From assembly GCA_947462095.1 (NCBI GenBank), contig CANHNQ010000002.1, forward strand, positions 1 to 63,856: a stretch of DNA of 63,856 nucleotides, written 5' to 3'. The stretch is from Gemmatimonadota bacterium. Lineage in GTDB: Bacteria; Gemmatimonadota; Gemmatimonadetes; Gemmatimonadales; Gemmatimonadaceae. A model generated the notes under the pieces. It was not told where the DNA came from. It ran no database searches and saw only the letters and a list, made by a program, of their open reading frames with translations. This document shows, one piece after another, positions 8,344 to 16,001 of this stretch (position 1 is the first letter of the stretch; each line of letters begins with the position of its first letter). The translations under genes and the position numbers were made by a program.

Positions 8344-9771
8344 TCAGCGCGCCGTCGTGGTGGAATGGTCGAGTGCGGTCAGGGCGGCGGGGTCGCCACC
8401 GGATGCCCGTCGCCACGTGGCGATCGCATCGATGACGGCATAGCGCGCCGCGGCATGCGCGAGGGCGGTGCCGGTGGCCGATGATTCGGCGGCCAGCAGC
8501 TCGGCGATCGTGGCCAGCCCGCCGTCGTAGCGCTTCTGCACCAGGCGGTGTGCTTCGCGACTCTGGTCGGCCGCATCGCGGGCCAGTGTGAGGCGCTGCA
8601 GCGAGAGCGTGAGACGACGGGCGGCGTCGTCGCGCTCGAGGCGGCTCTGGGCCCGGGCGGCATCGAGTCCGGCGCGGGCAGCGTCGGCGCGGGCACTGGT
8701 GACCGCCACATCCGCCAACTCGGCGTTGCCGCCGAACAGCGACCACGAGGCCATCACGCCGACCGTCCAGTTCTTCTGTCCCGCGTAGAGCGTGCGCGGG
8801 TCGTTCCAGTCGTAGCGCGCGAAGCCGTTCACCCGCGGGAGCATCGTGCTCGCGGCGCGGCGACGATCCGTGGTCGCGGCCAACACGCCGGCCTGCGCCG
8901 CGCGGACATCGTCACGAATCTCGCCGGTGCTGGACGTCGCACTGGTCGCCGAGTTAGCGGCAGCGACGGCGGCCGTGTCGTGCGTCGCCAGCGCCATCAC
9001 GGCGGCATCGTCGGGGAGCGCGTCGGGAAGCGTGGGCAGCTCGGCCGTGGTGCGGCCCATCAGCAGCCCGAGCTGCTGACGCGCGGTGAGGGCGTCACTG
9101 CGCGCGTTCAGGAGCTGCGCCGCCACGTCCGATGCCCGTACGCTGGCCTGCAGGGCGTCGGCCTTGGTGACCAGCCCCTGCGTGACCATCGAGCGCACCT
9201 GCCGCACCCCGGCGTCGGCGGCCTGCTGCGCCTGCGCCAGCACGCCGGCCTTGGCTTCCGCGAGAATGGCCCCGTAGTACGCTCGCACCACGTCGGTCCG
9301 GGTCGAGACCGAGGCCCACTCGCCGGCGGCCGTGCTGGCTTCAGCGGCGGCTCGCGCGGCGCGGAGACCGAGCCAGGCGTCGCCATTCATGAGCGGGACG
9401 TCGAGCACCAGTCCACCCTGCGCGTTGGTCACGGCGCTGGGGTAGTTAAGCGTGGCGGGGGCGAACGCCGCCGGGGTGACCAGTCGCTGACGCAACGTGG
9501 TCCCGAAGGCGCCGATGGGGTCGGTGGTGCGTACGACGCCGGCTTCGATGCGGGCCGAGGGTAGGATGCCTTTTAGCGGCAACCGGGCGCTGGCGCGGTC
9601 GCCGGCGGTCGTGGCCGTGGCGATCCGGTTGCCGAACGCACGCTGGTCGGCCTCGCGGATGGCGTCGCCGAGGGAAAGCGGGGCCGACTGGGCCCGCATC
9701 GGCAGGGCCGAGAAAGCGGCCAGGAAGACGGCCGCCACCAGCGCGATCGGAAACGGTGATGAGGTTTGCAT
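8344..9771 (-). CDS. TolC-family outer-membrane efflux channel
   Basis: A 475-aa protein with a signal peptide (PIALVAAVFLAAFSALPMRA) and two outer-membrane-efflux repeats rich in long Ala-heavy helices. The second half ends with the typical KRYDGGLATIAELLAAES. First gene of the - efflux operon. The start ATG is only 6 bp from the candidate operator and no Shine-Dalgarno sequence is visible, so the message may have a very short leader. It forms the exit duct for the RND pump. Confidence 0.92.
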   Translation of the reverse strand: MQTSSPFPIALVAAVFLAAFSALPMRAQSAPLSLGDAIREADQRAFGNRIATATTAGDRASARLPLKGILPSARIEAGVVRTTDPIGAFGTTLRQRLVTPAAFAPATLNYPSAVTNAQGGLVLDVPLMNGDAWLGLRAARAAAEASTAAGEWASVSTRTDVVRAYYGAILAEAKAGVLAQAQQAADAGVRQVRSMVTQGLVTKADALQASVRASDVAAQLLNARSDALTARQQLGLLMGRTTAELPTLPDALPDDAAVMALATHDTAAVAAANSATSATSSTGEIRDDVRAAQAGVLAATTDRRRAASTMLPRVNGFARYDWNDPRTLYAGQKNWTVGVMASWSLFGGNAELADVAVTSARADAARAGLDAARAQSRLERDDAARRLTLSLQRLTLARDAADQSREAHRLVQKRYDGGLATIAELLAAESSATGTALAHAAARYAVIDAIATWRRASGGDPAALTALDHSTTTAR

Positions 9772-9777
9772 ATGTAG

Positions 9778-9797
9778 ATATACATAAATACGTATAT
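9778..9797. promoter_or_regulatory. candidate ArsR operator of the efflux operon
   Basis: The dyad ATATACATAAATACGTATAT pairs at 8 of 10 positions and is strikingly AT-rich for this DNA. Read on the - strand it shares ATACGTNTNTAT with the site before the ArsR gene. It lies 6 bp upstream of the TolC start, where a bound repressor would block promoter or translation start. Confidence 0.55.
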
Positions 9798-9827
9798 CGA
9801 CAATAGCAAGGGTGGAGACACCGTGTT

Positions 9828-9850
9828 CCGGCCGGCCAGGTACCGGCCGG
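9828..9850. repeat. CCGGCCGG inverted repeat
   Basis: Two copies of CCGGCCGG separated by 7 bp between the divergent efflux operon and the His-rich protein gene. It may be a hairpin in the leader of the + gene or a second regulator site. Confidence 0.4.
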
Positions 9851-9943
9851 AGCAGTGGCGACTGCTTGGGGCAGGCCACTATCGTCCAGTGGACGCGGTG
9901 GCGATCGATTCCGCCATCGGGTCCCAACCCTTCGAGGTGCCCC

Positions 9944-10528
9944 ATGCGGATCCCCGTCCTTGCCGCCGCGCTCCTGTCGTCCAGTCTGGTCCTCGCGCAT
10001 CCGCTCACGGCGCAGGAGCATGTGCACACGCCCGGGATGACGCACCCGGCGCCCGCCGTCCAACGGCCCACGCAGGGAGGGCAGGCCGCCTTCGCCGCCA
10101 TCGCTGAGATCGTCGCCCTGTTGCAGGCCGACGCCACCACCGATTGGTCGAAGGTCAATATCGAGCGACTGCGGTTGCACCTCGTCGACATGGACCTGGT
10201 CACGCTGCGCAGCCGCGTGGTGGCCACACCGGTGACCGGCGGCGCGCAGTTTCTCGTGCGCGGGACGGGCGAAACCATCGCCGCCATCAAGCGCATGACC
10301 GGGGCACACGTCACGATGGTGATGAAGAGCGGCGGCCCGCGCGTGGTGCGCACCGAACTCCCCGACGGCGTGCGCCTGATCGTCACGGCGGCCGATCCTG
10401 GCGATGCTGCCGCCGTGGCCACGCTGCGCGGACTCGGGTTCATCGGCCTCATGGTCTCCGGCGATCATCACCCGGCGCACCACATGGCGCTGGCCCGCGG
10501 CGAGGCGATGGCCGATCACGGGCACTGA
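9944..10528 (+). CDS. exported protein with His-rich ends, unknown function
   Basis: A 194-aa protein with a signal peptide (VLAAALLSSSLVLAHPLTAQ). Both ends of the mature form are rich in His, Met and Asp: EHVHTPGMTHP at the start, GDHHPAHHMALARGEAMADHGH-type residues at the end (that stretch spans the last 22 codons). The middle is a soluble alpha/beta segment without a motif I recognise. Such ends commonly bind copper or other metals. It is divergent from the efflux operon, so it may be a periplasmic metal-binding partner; this is inference. The start at 9944 has GAGGTG upstream. Confidence 0.7.
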   Translation: MRIPVLAAALLSSSLVLAHPLTAQEHVHTPGMTHPAPAVQRPTQGGQAAFAAIAEIVALLQADATTDWSKVNIERLRLHLVDMDLVTLRSRVVATPVTGGAQFLVRGTGETIAAIKRMTGAHVTMVMKSGGPRVVRTELPDGVRLIVTAADPGDAAAVATLRGLGFIGLMVSGDHHPAHHMALARGEAMADHGH

Positions 10529-10648
10529 CGCCCCTGGGCCGCTCACGCGTCGAGGTCGGACCCGGCAACGAGCGGTCGTTCCTCGGCGTACTTTCCACGA
10601 ACGATGGCCGGTCGGTCCGGTCGTCCGCTTTCCCCGTCTCACTCCGCC

Positions 10649-13600
10649 ATGCCTCACCTGCTCACACGATCCACTGCGCGCGCCGTGGCCACCCTCGCGG
10701 TGGGCGTCGCGTCGGTACTCCCCGCTCTGGTGTCTGCTCAGGCGCCATCCGCGTCCCCGTCGCTCGCCGACTCGCTGCTGGTGCGTCCACTGGCGTTCCG
10801 TGCCATTGGTCCGGCCTCGATGAGTGGTCGCATCGCTGACATCTCGGTCGTGGAAGGACCGCGCACGCTGCGCGGCGGCCGGCTCGGCACCTCGATGTAC
10901 GTTGCCGTGGCCACGGGCGGCGTCTGGAAGACCACCAACGGCGGTCTCGCCTGGGCGCCGGTATCCGATTCCATCGGCGTCGGCTCCATCGGTGCCGTGG
11001 CCGCCGCCCCGTCGAACGGTGACGTGGTATGGGTCGGCAGCGGCGAAGCGAACAACATGCGCAGCTCGTCGTGGGGCGTCGGTGTGTTCAAGTCGACCGA
11101 CGGCGGCAAGACGTGGTCGAAGCCGATGCTGCCGAAAACGCAGCACATCGGCCGCATCGTGATCGACCCGCGCGATCCCGACATCGTGTACGTGGCCGCC
11201 ATGGGACCGCTCTGGGCGCCGGGTGGCGACCGCGGTCTCTACAAGACGATCGACGGCGGCAAGACCTGGACGAACACGAAGTCGATCTCGGCGCAGACGG
11301 GCTTCACCGAACTCGTGATGGATCCGGCCAACCCCGACGTGCTCTACGCGGCCTCGCTGCAGCGTGAACGTCGCGAGTACGGCTTCCTCCCCGGCGGCAC
11401 CGAGAGTGCCATCTGGAAGACCACCGACGGCGCGAAGAGCTGGACCAAGCTCACCAGCGGTCTCCCCACCGGTGAGATCGGCCGTATCGGCCTCACGGTG
11501 TGCCGCTCGCGTCCGAGCACGGTGTATGCCTCGGTGCACGCCAAGGCGGCCGCCAACGGCTTCTATCGCAGCGATGATGCTGGCGCGACGTGGAAACTGG
11601 TGAACGGCAGCAACGGCACCGCGTGGTACTACAGCCAGGTGCGCTGCGATCCCACCGACGCCGAACATGTGTATCGCCTGAATGCGAACTCGCAGGAGTC
11701 GTACGACGGCGGCAAGTCGTGGACCAACTTTGCCGGCGGGGGCGGCGTGCATGGCGACGCGCATGCGCTCTGGGTCAACCCGGAAGATCGCGAACACATC
11801 GTGCTCGGCAACGACGGCGGCGTGGACATTTCATATGATCGCGGCCGCACCTGGTACAACGTGGAGAACATCGTCGGCGCGCAGTTCTACGCCATCGCGG
11901 TGGACAACGCCAAGCCGTTCTACAACGTGTACGGCGGATTGCAGGACAATCAGACGTGGGGCGGCCCGAGCCGCACGCGCAACGCGTTCGGTCCGTCCAA
12001 CGCCGATTGGTATCGCATGGCGGGTGGTGACGGCTTCTACAACGTGCCGGATCCCCTTGACCACAACATCGCCTACGCGGAGTCGCAGAACGGTGGGGTG
12101 GTGCGCTACGACGCGCGCACCGGCCAGACCAAGAGCATCAAGCCGTATCCGAAGAACGGTGAGCGGCATCGCTGGAACTGGAGTGCGCCGATCGTGCCGT
12201 CCCAGCACACCGGTCGCACGCTGTACATCGCCGCGAACTATCTGTTCAAGAGCGCCGATCGCGGGGACTCGTGGACCACGATCAGCCCCGACCTCACGCG
12301 CAATGTCGATCGCGACAGCCTGCCTATGCGCGGGGCGGTCCCGTCGCGCGACGTGTTGGGGCTGCACGAAGGCACCGCGGAGTTCAGCAACATCTCCACC
12401 GTATCCGAGTCACCGCGGCGCGCCGGTCTGCTGGCCGTCGGCACCGACGACGGGCTCATTCAGGTCACGCAGAACGCCGGCAAGTCGTGGACGAAGACGG
12501 CCAGCTTCCCCGGCGTCCCCGACACGACGTTCGTGAGCCGCGTGCAGTTCTCGACGCATAGCGAAGGCACGCTGTACGCCACCTTCGATGGCCATCGCAG
12601 CAACGACTTCAAGCCGTACGTCATGCGCAGCACCGACTACGGTCGCACGTGGACGTCGATTGCCGGTGACCTCCCCGACGGTGGCTCCGTGCAGGTGATC
12701 CGCGAGCATTTCCGTCAGCCCAACCTGCTGTTCGTGGGCACCGAGTTCGGCGCGTTCTTCACCGTGGACAACGGCGTGCACTGGACGCAGCTCAAGACCG
12801 GCATTCCGGGTGTGCCGGTGTGGGACATGCAGATCCAGTCGGACTGGAACGACCTCGTGCTCGGCACGCACGGCCGCGGCGTCTACATCCTCGACGACCT
12901 CGGACCGCTCGAGAAGTTGGCCGAGGCCAAGCGGGCCGACGTGGCGTATCTGTTCCCGGCGCGCAATGAAATTGCGATGACGCTCAACAACAGCCGCAAC
13001 TCGGGGATGGGCACCACCGGTTACACCGGACAGAATCCCGAGCACGGCGTGCGGCTGGCGTATCTGATCAACACGATCACGGCCGACGACAAGGCCAAGC
13101 TCGAAATCATCGACGGCGGTGGACGCATCGTGCGCGAACTGCCCGTGCCGCGTCGCACCGGCCTGTTCCGCCCGGTGTGGGACATGCGCGTGGGCGCGCC
13201 GCTCACGGCCGCGGTGGATACCAACGTGGCGGCGGGTCGTGCACCTGCTGCCGGTGGTGGCGGTGGCTTCGGTGGCGGTGGCTTCGGTGGCGGCTTCGGT
13301 CGCGGTGCGACGCCCAGCTACACCGCCGCGCCGGGGAGCTACACGGTGCGTCTCACCATCACGCCGAAGAGTGGTGCGAGCACGGTGCTCACGCAGCGCT
13401 TCGCCTTGCTGCGCGACACCGAGCAGGCGATGTCGGCGGGCGAACTGAAGGCGCTCGACGCGTTCCGGTTCAAGGTGGTGCAGTTCCAGAAGGCCATCAC
13501 GGCGCAGCAGACCCGCGGTGACAGTGTGGTGGCGCGCTTTGCCGAGGTGAAGAAGGCCGCCGATGCCAACGCGGCCAAGCTGACGCCCGAGCTCAAGCAG

Positions 13601-13957
13601 AACCTGGCCGCGATCGACAAGGAGCTCGCGAGCTACGTGAAGGAAGTCGGTCAGGCGGTGGCGACTCGGTCGCGTGGCGCTGGTGGCCCGCCGGCTGGTG
13701 GCGACGATGACGTGGGTGCATCGGGGCAGGCCGACGGTTCGTTCACCGGACGCGCGGGCATGCTGAACAGTGCGCTCAGCAGCAGCTTCCCGGTGTCGGC
13801 CGCGCAGCAGTCGCAGTTGCAGAACCTCACGCGTGAACTCGAGCAGCACGGCGCGCGCGTGGCGTCGGTGAAGACCGCCCGGTTACCGGCGCTGCTCAAG
13901 TCGCTGCAGGTGGCGGGCATTACCGTGCCCGACGCACCTGCGCGCGGTCAGGAATAA
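10649..13957 (+). CDS. large exported sortilin/VPS10-like Asp-box beta-propeller protein
   Basis: A 1102-aa protein with a signal peptide (VATLAVGVASVLPALVSAQA). The first ~750 residues carry many Asp-box/BNR motifs of the type S-x-D-x-G-x-TW, for example STDGGKTW, TIDGGKTW, SYDRGRTW, SADRGDSW and STDYGRTW, which mark blades of a sortilin-like propeller. A Gly-rich stretch near residues 869-886 links to a C-terminal beta and helical part. The family is common among secreted proteins of Gemmatimonadota and Bacteroidetes, often annotated as glycosyl hydrolase, but no catalytic residues can be assigned. An upstream ATG at 10604 lacks a signal peptide and is disfavoured. It is convergent with the phosphatase gene, 12 bp away. 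Confidence 0.88.
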   Translation: MPHLLTRSTARAVATLAVGVASVLPALVSAQAPSASPSLADSLLVRPLAFRAIGPASMSGRIADISVVEGPRTLRGGRLGTSMYVAVATGGVWKTTNGGLAWAPVSDSIGVGSIGAVAAAPSNGDVVWVGSGEANNMRSSSWGVGVFKSTDGGKTWSKPMLPKTQHIGRIVIDPRDPDIVYVAAMGPLWAPGGDRGLYKTIDGGKTWTNTKSISAQTGFTELVMDPANPDVLYAASLQRERREYGFLPGGTESAIWKTTDGAKSWTKLTSGLPTGEIGRIGLTVCRSRPSTVYASVHAKAAANGFYRSDDAGATWKLVNGSNGTAWYYSQVRCDPTDAEHVYRLNANSQESYDGGKSWTNFAGGGGVHGDAHALWVNPEDREHIVLGNDGGVDISYDRGRTWYNVENIVGAQFYAIAVDNAKPFYNVYGGLQDNQTWGGPSRTRNAFGPSNADWYRMAGGDGFYNVPDPLDHNIAYAESQNGGVVRYDARTGQTKSIKPYPKNGERHRWNWSAPIVPSQHTGRTLYIAANYLFKSADRGDSWTTISPDLTRNVDRDSLPMRGAVPSRDVLGLHEGTAEFSNISTVSESPRRAGLLAVGTDDGLIQVTQNAGKSWTKTASFPGVPDTTFVSRVQFSTHSEGTLYATFDGHRSNDFKPYVMRSTDYGRTWTSIAGDLPDGGSVQVIREHFRQPNLLFVGTEFGAFFTVDNGVHWTQLKTGIPGVPVWDMQIQSDWNDLVLGTHGRGVYILDDLGPLEKLAEAKRADVAYLFPARNEIAMTLNNSRNSGMGTTGYTGQNPEHGVRLAYLINTITADDKAKLEIIDGGGRIVRELPVPRRTGLFRPVWDMRVGAPLTAAVDTNVAAGRAPAAGGGGGFGGGGFGGGFGRGATPSYTAAPGSYTVRLTITPKSGASTVLTQRFALLRDTEQAMSAGELKALDAFRFKVVQFQKAITAQQTRGDSVVARFAEVKKAADANAAKLTPELKQNLAAIDKELASYVKEVGQAVATRSRGAGGPPAGGDDDVGASGQADGSFTGRAGMLNSALSSSFPVSAAQQSQLQNLTRELEQHGARVASVKTARLPALLKSLQVAGITVPDAPARGQE
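13253..13306 (+). repeat. in-frame Gly/Phe-coding tandem repeat
   Basis: Repeats of a GGTGGCGGTGGCTTC unit encode GGGGGFGGGGFGGGFGRG inside the Asp-box protein. It is probably a flexible linker and prone to slippage. Confidence 0.8.
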
Positions 13958-13969
13958 GCGGCGATTGGC

Positions 13970-15079
13970 TTAACGAAAGATGGGCAAAGGCGGGGCCGCT
14001 TTCGGCTCCGCCTTTTGCCAATCCCGCCCCAGCAAAGCGGCGATGGTGGCCGCGACCTGCGCTTGCTGGACCGGGGTTTGCGTGCGAACGCCACGCGCCG
14101 GCGTGTCCGGCCCGATGACCGCCGTCCAAATGAACTCGGCGCCGGCCACATCCTTCCCGTGGTCGGTCCACTCTCGCCCCCAGCCGCGACCGTGGTCGGT
14201 GGACACGATCATCGTGGTCTTGTCGCGCGTGCGCGGATCGCGCTGCACACGCGCCCACAGCTGCGCGAGATAGGCGTCCATGTTGCGCGCCGAGCGCAGG
14301 TACAGATCGTACTTGCCGGCGTGCGCCCACTCGTCGGTTTCACCGTAGCCCACGAACAGCACGCGCGGATCGTGACCGCCGAGATACTCGAGCAGCGACT
14401 GCTGCATCAGCGCGTCGAAGGCCACGTCGGGCCAGACGCGAATGGTGGTGGCGTACAGATCGCGCAACAGCGTGGAGCGTGGCGACTCCGACGGGGCCAC
14501 GCCGCGCGTCCAGCCGTCGTACACCGGCACGCCGCTTCGCTCGGCGTTGAAGATGCGACTGAACGCGTTCCAGGTGGCGAAGGCCGCCACGCGTCCCTTG
14601 AACGCGGCATCGCGATTCAGCCACTCGAAGACCGTGGTGTTCTCGTTGGGCGGATGATCGTTGCTGTCGATGCGCGGGTCGGCAAAGCCGGTGAACGTCT
14701 CGCTGTACCCGGGATACGAGAACTTCATGGTGTTGGTAATGCGCGCCACGCTGCCGCTGGCGCTGTCGCCGAACACTTGTCCCTGGGTGGCCATCGTGCC
14801 CCACAGGAACGGGAACAGCGCTGCGCGTCGGGCCGCCGGCGTGTCACGCCAGAAATCGCGGCGGAGCGAGGCGGTATCCGACACGCCACCGGCCTTGCCG
14901 ATCAGTGCGTTGTCGGCGCCGCCGAACACCTCCTGCCAGCGCACGCCATCGGAAATCACCAGCATCACGTACTCGGTCTTGAGCGCGGCCGGCGGCTTCA
15001 TCGTGCTCTGCGCCTCGAGCGTGGTCATGCCCGCGAGGCACAAGGCCGTCACCACCGCCGCCCTCTTCAGGCCGAGCAT
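13970..15079 (-). CDS. exported alkaline-phosphatase-superfamily protein (phosphodiesterase-like)
   Basis: A 369-aa protein with a signal peptide (AAVVTALCLAGMTTLEAQS). The metal-binding motif VISDGVRWQEVFGG lies near residue 40, and later GYGETDEWAH and STDHGRGWG supply the Asp/His ligands typical of the alkaline phosphatase/nucleotide pyrophosphatase superfamily. The usual Thr/Ser nucleophile after the first Asp is not obvious, so the activity may differ from the family standard. The ATG overlaps the DUF1028 stop as ATGA. A strong stem-loop serving as terminator for the opposing gene is embedded in its last codons. Confidence 0.85.
   Translation of the reverse strand: MLGLKRAAVVTALCLAGMTTLEAQSTMKPPAALKTEYVMLVISDGVRWQEVFGGADNALIGKAGGVSDTASLRRDFWRDTPAARRAALFPFLWGTMATQGQVFGDSASGSVARITNTMKFSYPGYSETFTGFADPRIDSNDHPPNENTTVFEWLNRDAAFKGRVAAFATWNAFSRIFNAERSGVPVYDGWTRGVAPSESPRSTLLRDLYATTIRVWPDVAFDALMQQSLLEYLGGHDPRVLFVGYGETDEWAHAGKYDLYLRSARNMDAYLAQLWARVQRDPRTRDKTTMIVSTDHGRGWGREWTDHGKDVAGAEFIWTAVIGPDTPARGVRTQTPVQQAQVAATIAALLGRDWQKAEPKAAPPLPIFR
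13983..14019. terminator. terminator-like hairpin inside the 3' end of the phosphatase gene
   Basis: The arms GGCAAAGGCGGGGCCG and CGGCTCCGCCTTTTGCC flank loop CTTT, with one bulge and one mismatch. It lies 26 bp after the stop of the Asp-box gene and within the last codons of the opposing phosphatase gene. Confidence 0.6.
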
Positions 15080-15858
15080 CAGCGCGGCCGCCGCATGGTC
15101 GCTGCCTTGTCTACCAGACGGCGCAGTTCCTTGATGGGCTCGGGGCTGTCGTCCACCTGCAGGCGCAGTACGACGTCGTTGTGCAGCCATACGCCTCCGT
15201 CCTTCTTCACGATCAGCATCGCGGCCGATTGCATACCGCGCTTATCACCGCCGGCCATTTGTCCCGCTTCGAGCGCGGCCATCAGCCGCAACGAGAGATG
15301 CCCCGTGGTGCTCTCGAACGCACTCACCATGGCATTCACCACCTCGGCACTGGCCAGGATGTTGCCCTGCGCGGTGCAAAACTTCCCCTGTTTGTCGCCT
15401 GCCCACTCGGTGGCCTTCGGGCCCGTGTACGCCGCCACGTTGCCCTGTGCATCGATCACCGCGAACTGACGCCCTTCCTTGGTCCAGTCTGCCGGACGCG
15501 GATCGGGGTCGCCCTGCCACACGCGCTTCACGACATCGGCCGGCTTCACACCTTGCCGTAGCAGGGCGATCGCCTGCGGACCGTAGCTCACATCCACGAT
15601 GGCCTGCGTGGCTGCCGCGCCGACGCCGGCCTCGGCCCAGAGCACTCCGTTGCCGACGGAGAATACTCGCGATTGCACCGCACCACCGACTTCACCGGTG
15701 GCCGGGTCATAGCCGAGGATGGAGAAGGTTGCCACGGGCGGCCAGGGGAGCGGTGGCGTGGTGGTGAATCCCGACGATTGGGCCTGGGCGGGTACGGCGG
15801 CCGCAACGAGGCCGAGTGCAAGCGCGATGCAACGGACGGCAGACGGCAGAGAGCGCAT
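15079..15858 (-). CDS. exported DUF1028 protein
   Basis: A 259-aa protein with a signal peptide (CIALALGLVAAAVPAQAQS). The DUF1028 hallmark opening is TFSILGYDPATGEVGGAVQSR, followed by VGNGVLWAEAGVGAAATQA, GKFCTAQGNIL and a conserved LRLMAALEAGQ. The fold is Ntn-hydrolase-like; the biochemical role is not established. It is coupled by ATGA overlap to the exported phosphatase. The gap to the divergent M14 gene is 143 bp and holds a direct repeat. Confidence 0.88.
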   Translation of the reverse strand: MRSLPSAVRCIALALGLVAAAVPAQAQSSGFTTTPPLPWPPVATFSILGYDPATGEVGGAVQSRVFSVGNGVLWAEAGVGAAATQAIVDVSYGPQAIALLRQGVKPADVVKRVWQGDPDPRPADWTKEGRQFAVIDAQGNVAAYTGPKATEWAGDKQGKFCTAQGNILASAEVVNAMVSAFESTTGHLSLRLMAALEAGQMAGGDKRGMQSAAMLIVKKDGGVWLHNDVVLRLQVDDSPEPIKELRRLVDKAATMRRPR

Positions 15859-15907
15859 GGGAGCGATTGGAGACGGGAATGGAGCGACGGGTACCGGTGA
15901 CCTCCTG

Positions 15908-15928
15908 AAATGTGCACCAAATGTGCAC
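15908..15928. promoter_or_regulatory. tandem AAATGTGCAC repeat between divergent genes
   Basis: Two adjacent copies of AAATGTGCAC (11-bp period, one helical turn) lie midway between the DUF1028 and M14 starts. Each copy contains the palindrome GTGCAC. It may be a regulator site shared by both promoters. Confidence 0.4.
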
Positions 15929-16001
15929 GCGGTGAGCGCTCGCGCTGTGTAACGCGTAGTCTCCATGCAGCAGGTGGTCCACATACTCGAGGAGATGGCA
16001 C

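Noticed and set aside
9446..11797. A 783-codon open frame on - spanning the efflux promoter and the Asp-box gene
   Set aside because: It crosses several real genes and an intergenic promoter; composition is that of a shadow frame.
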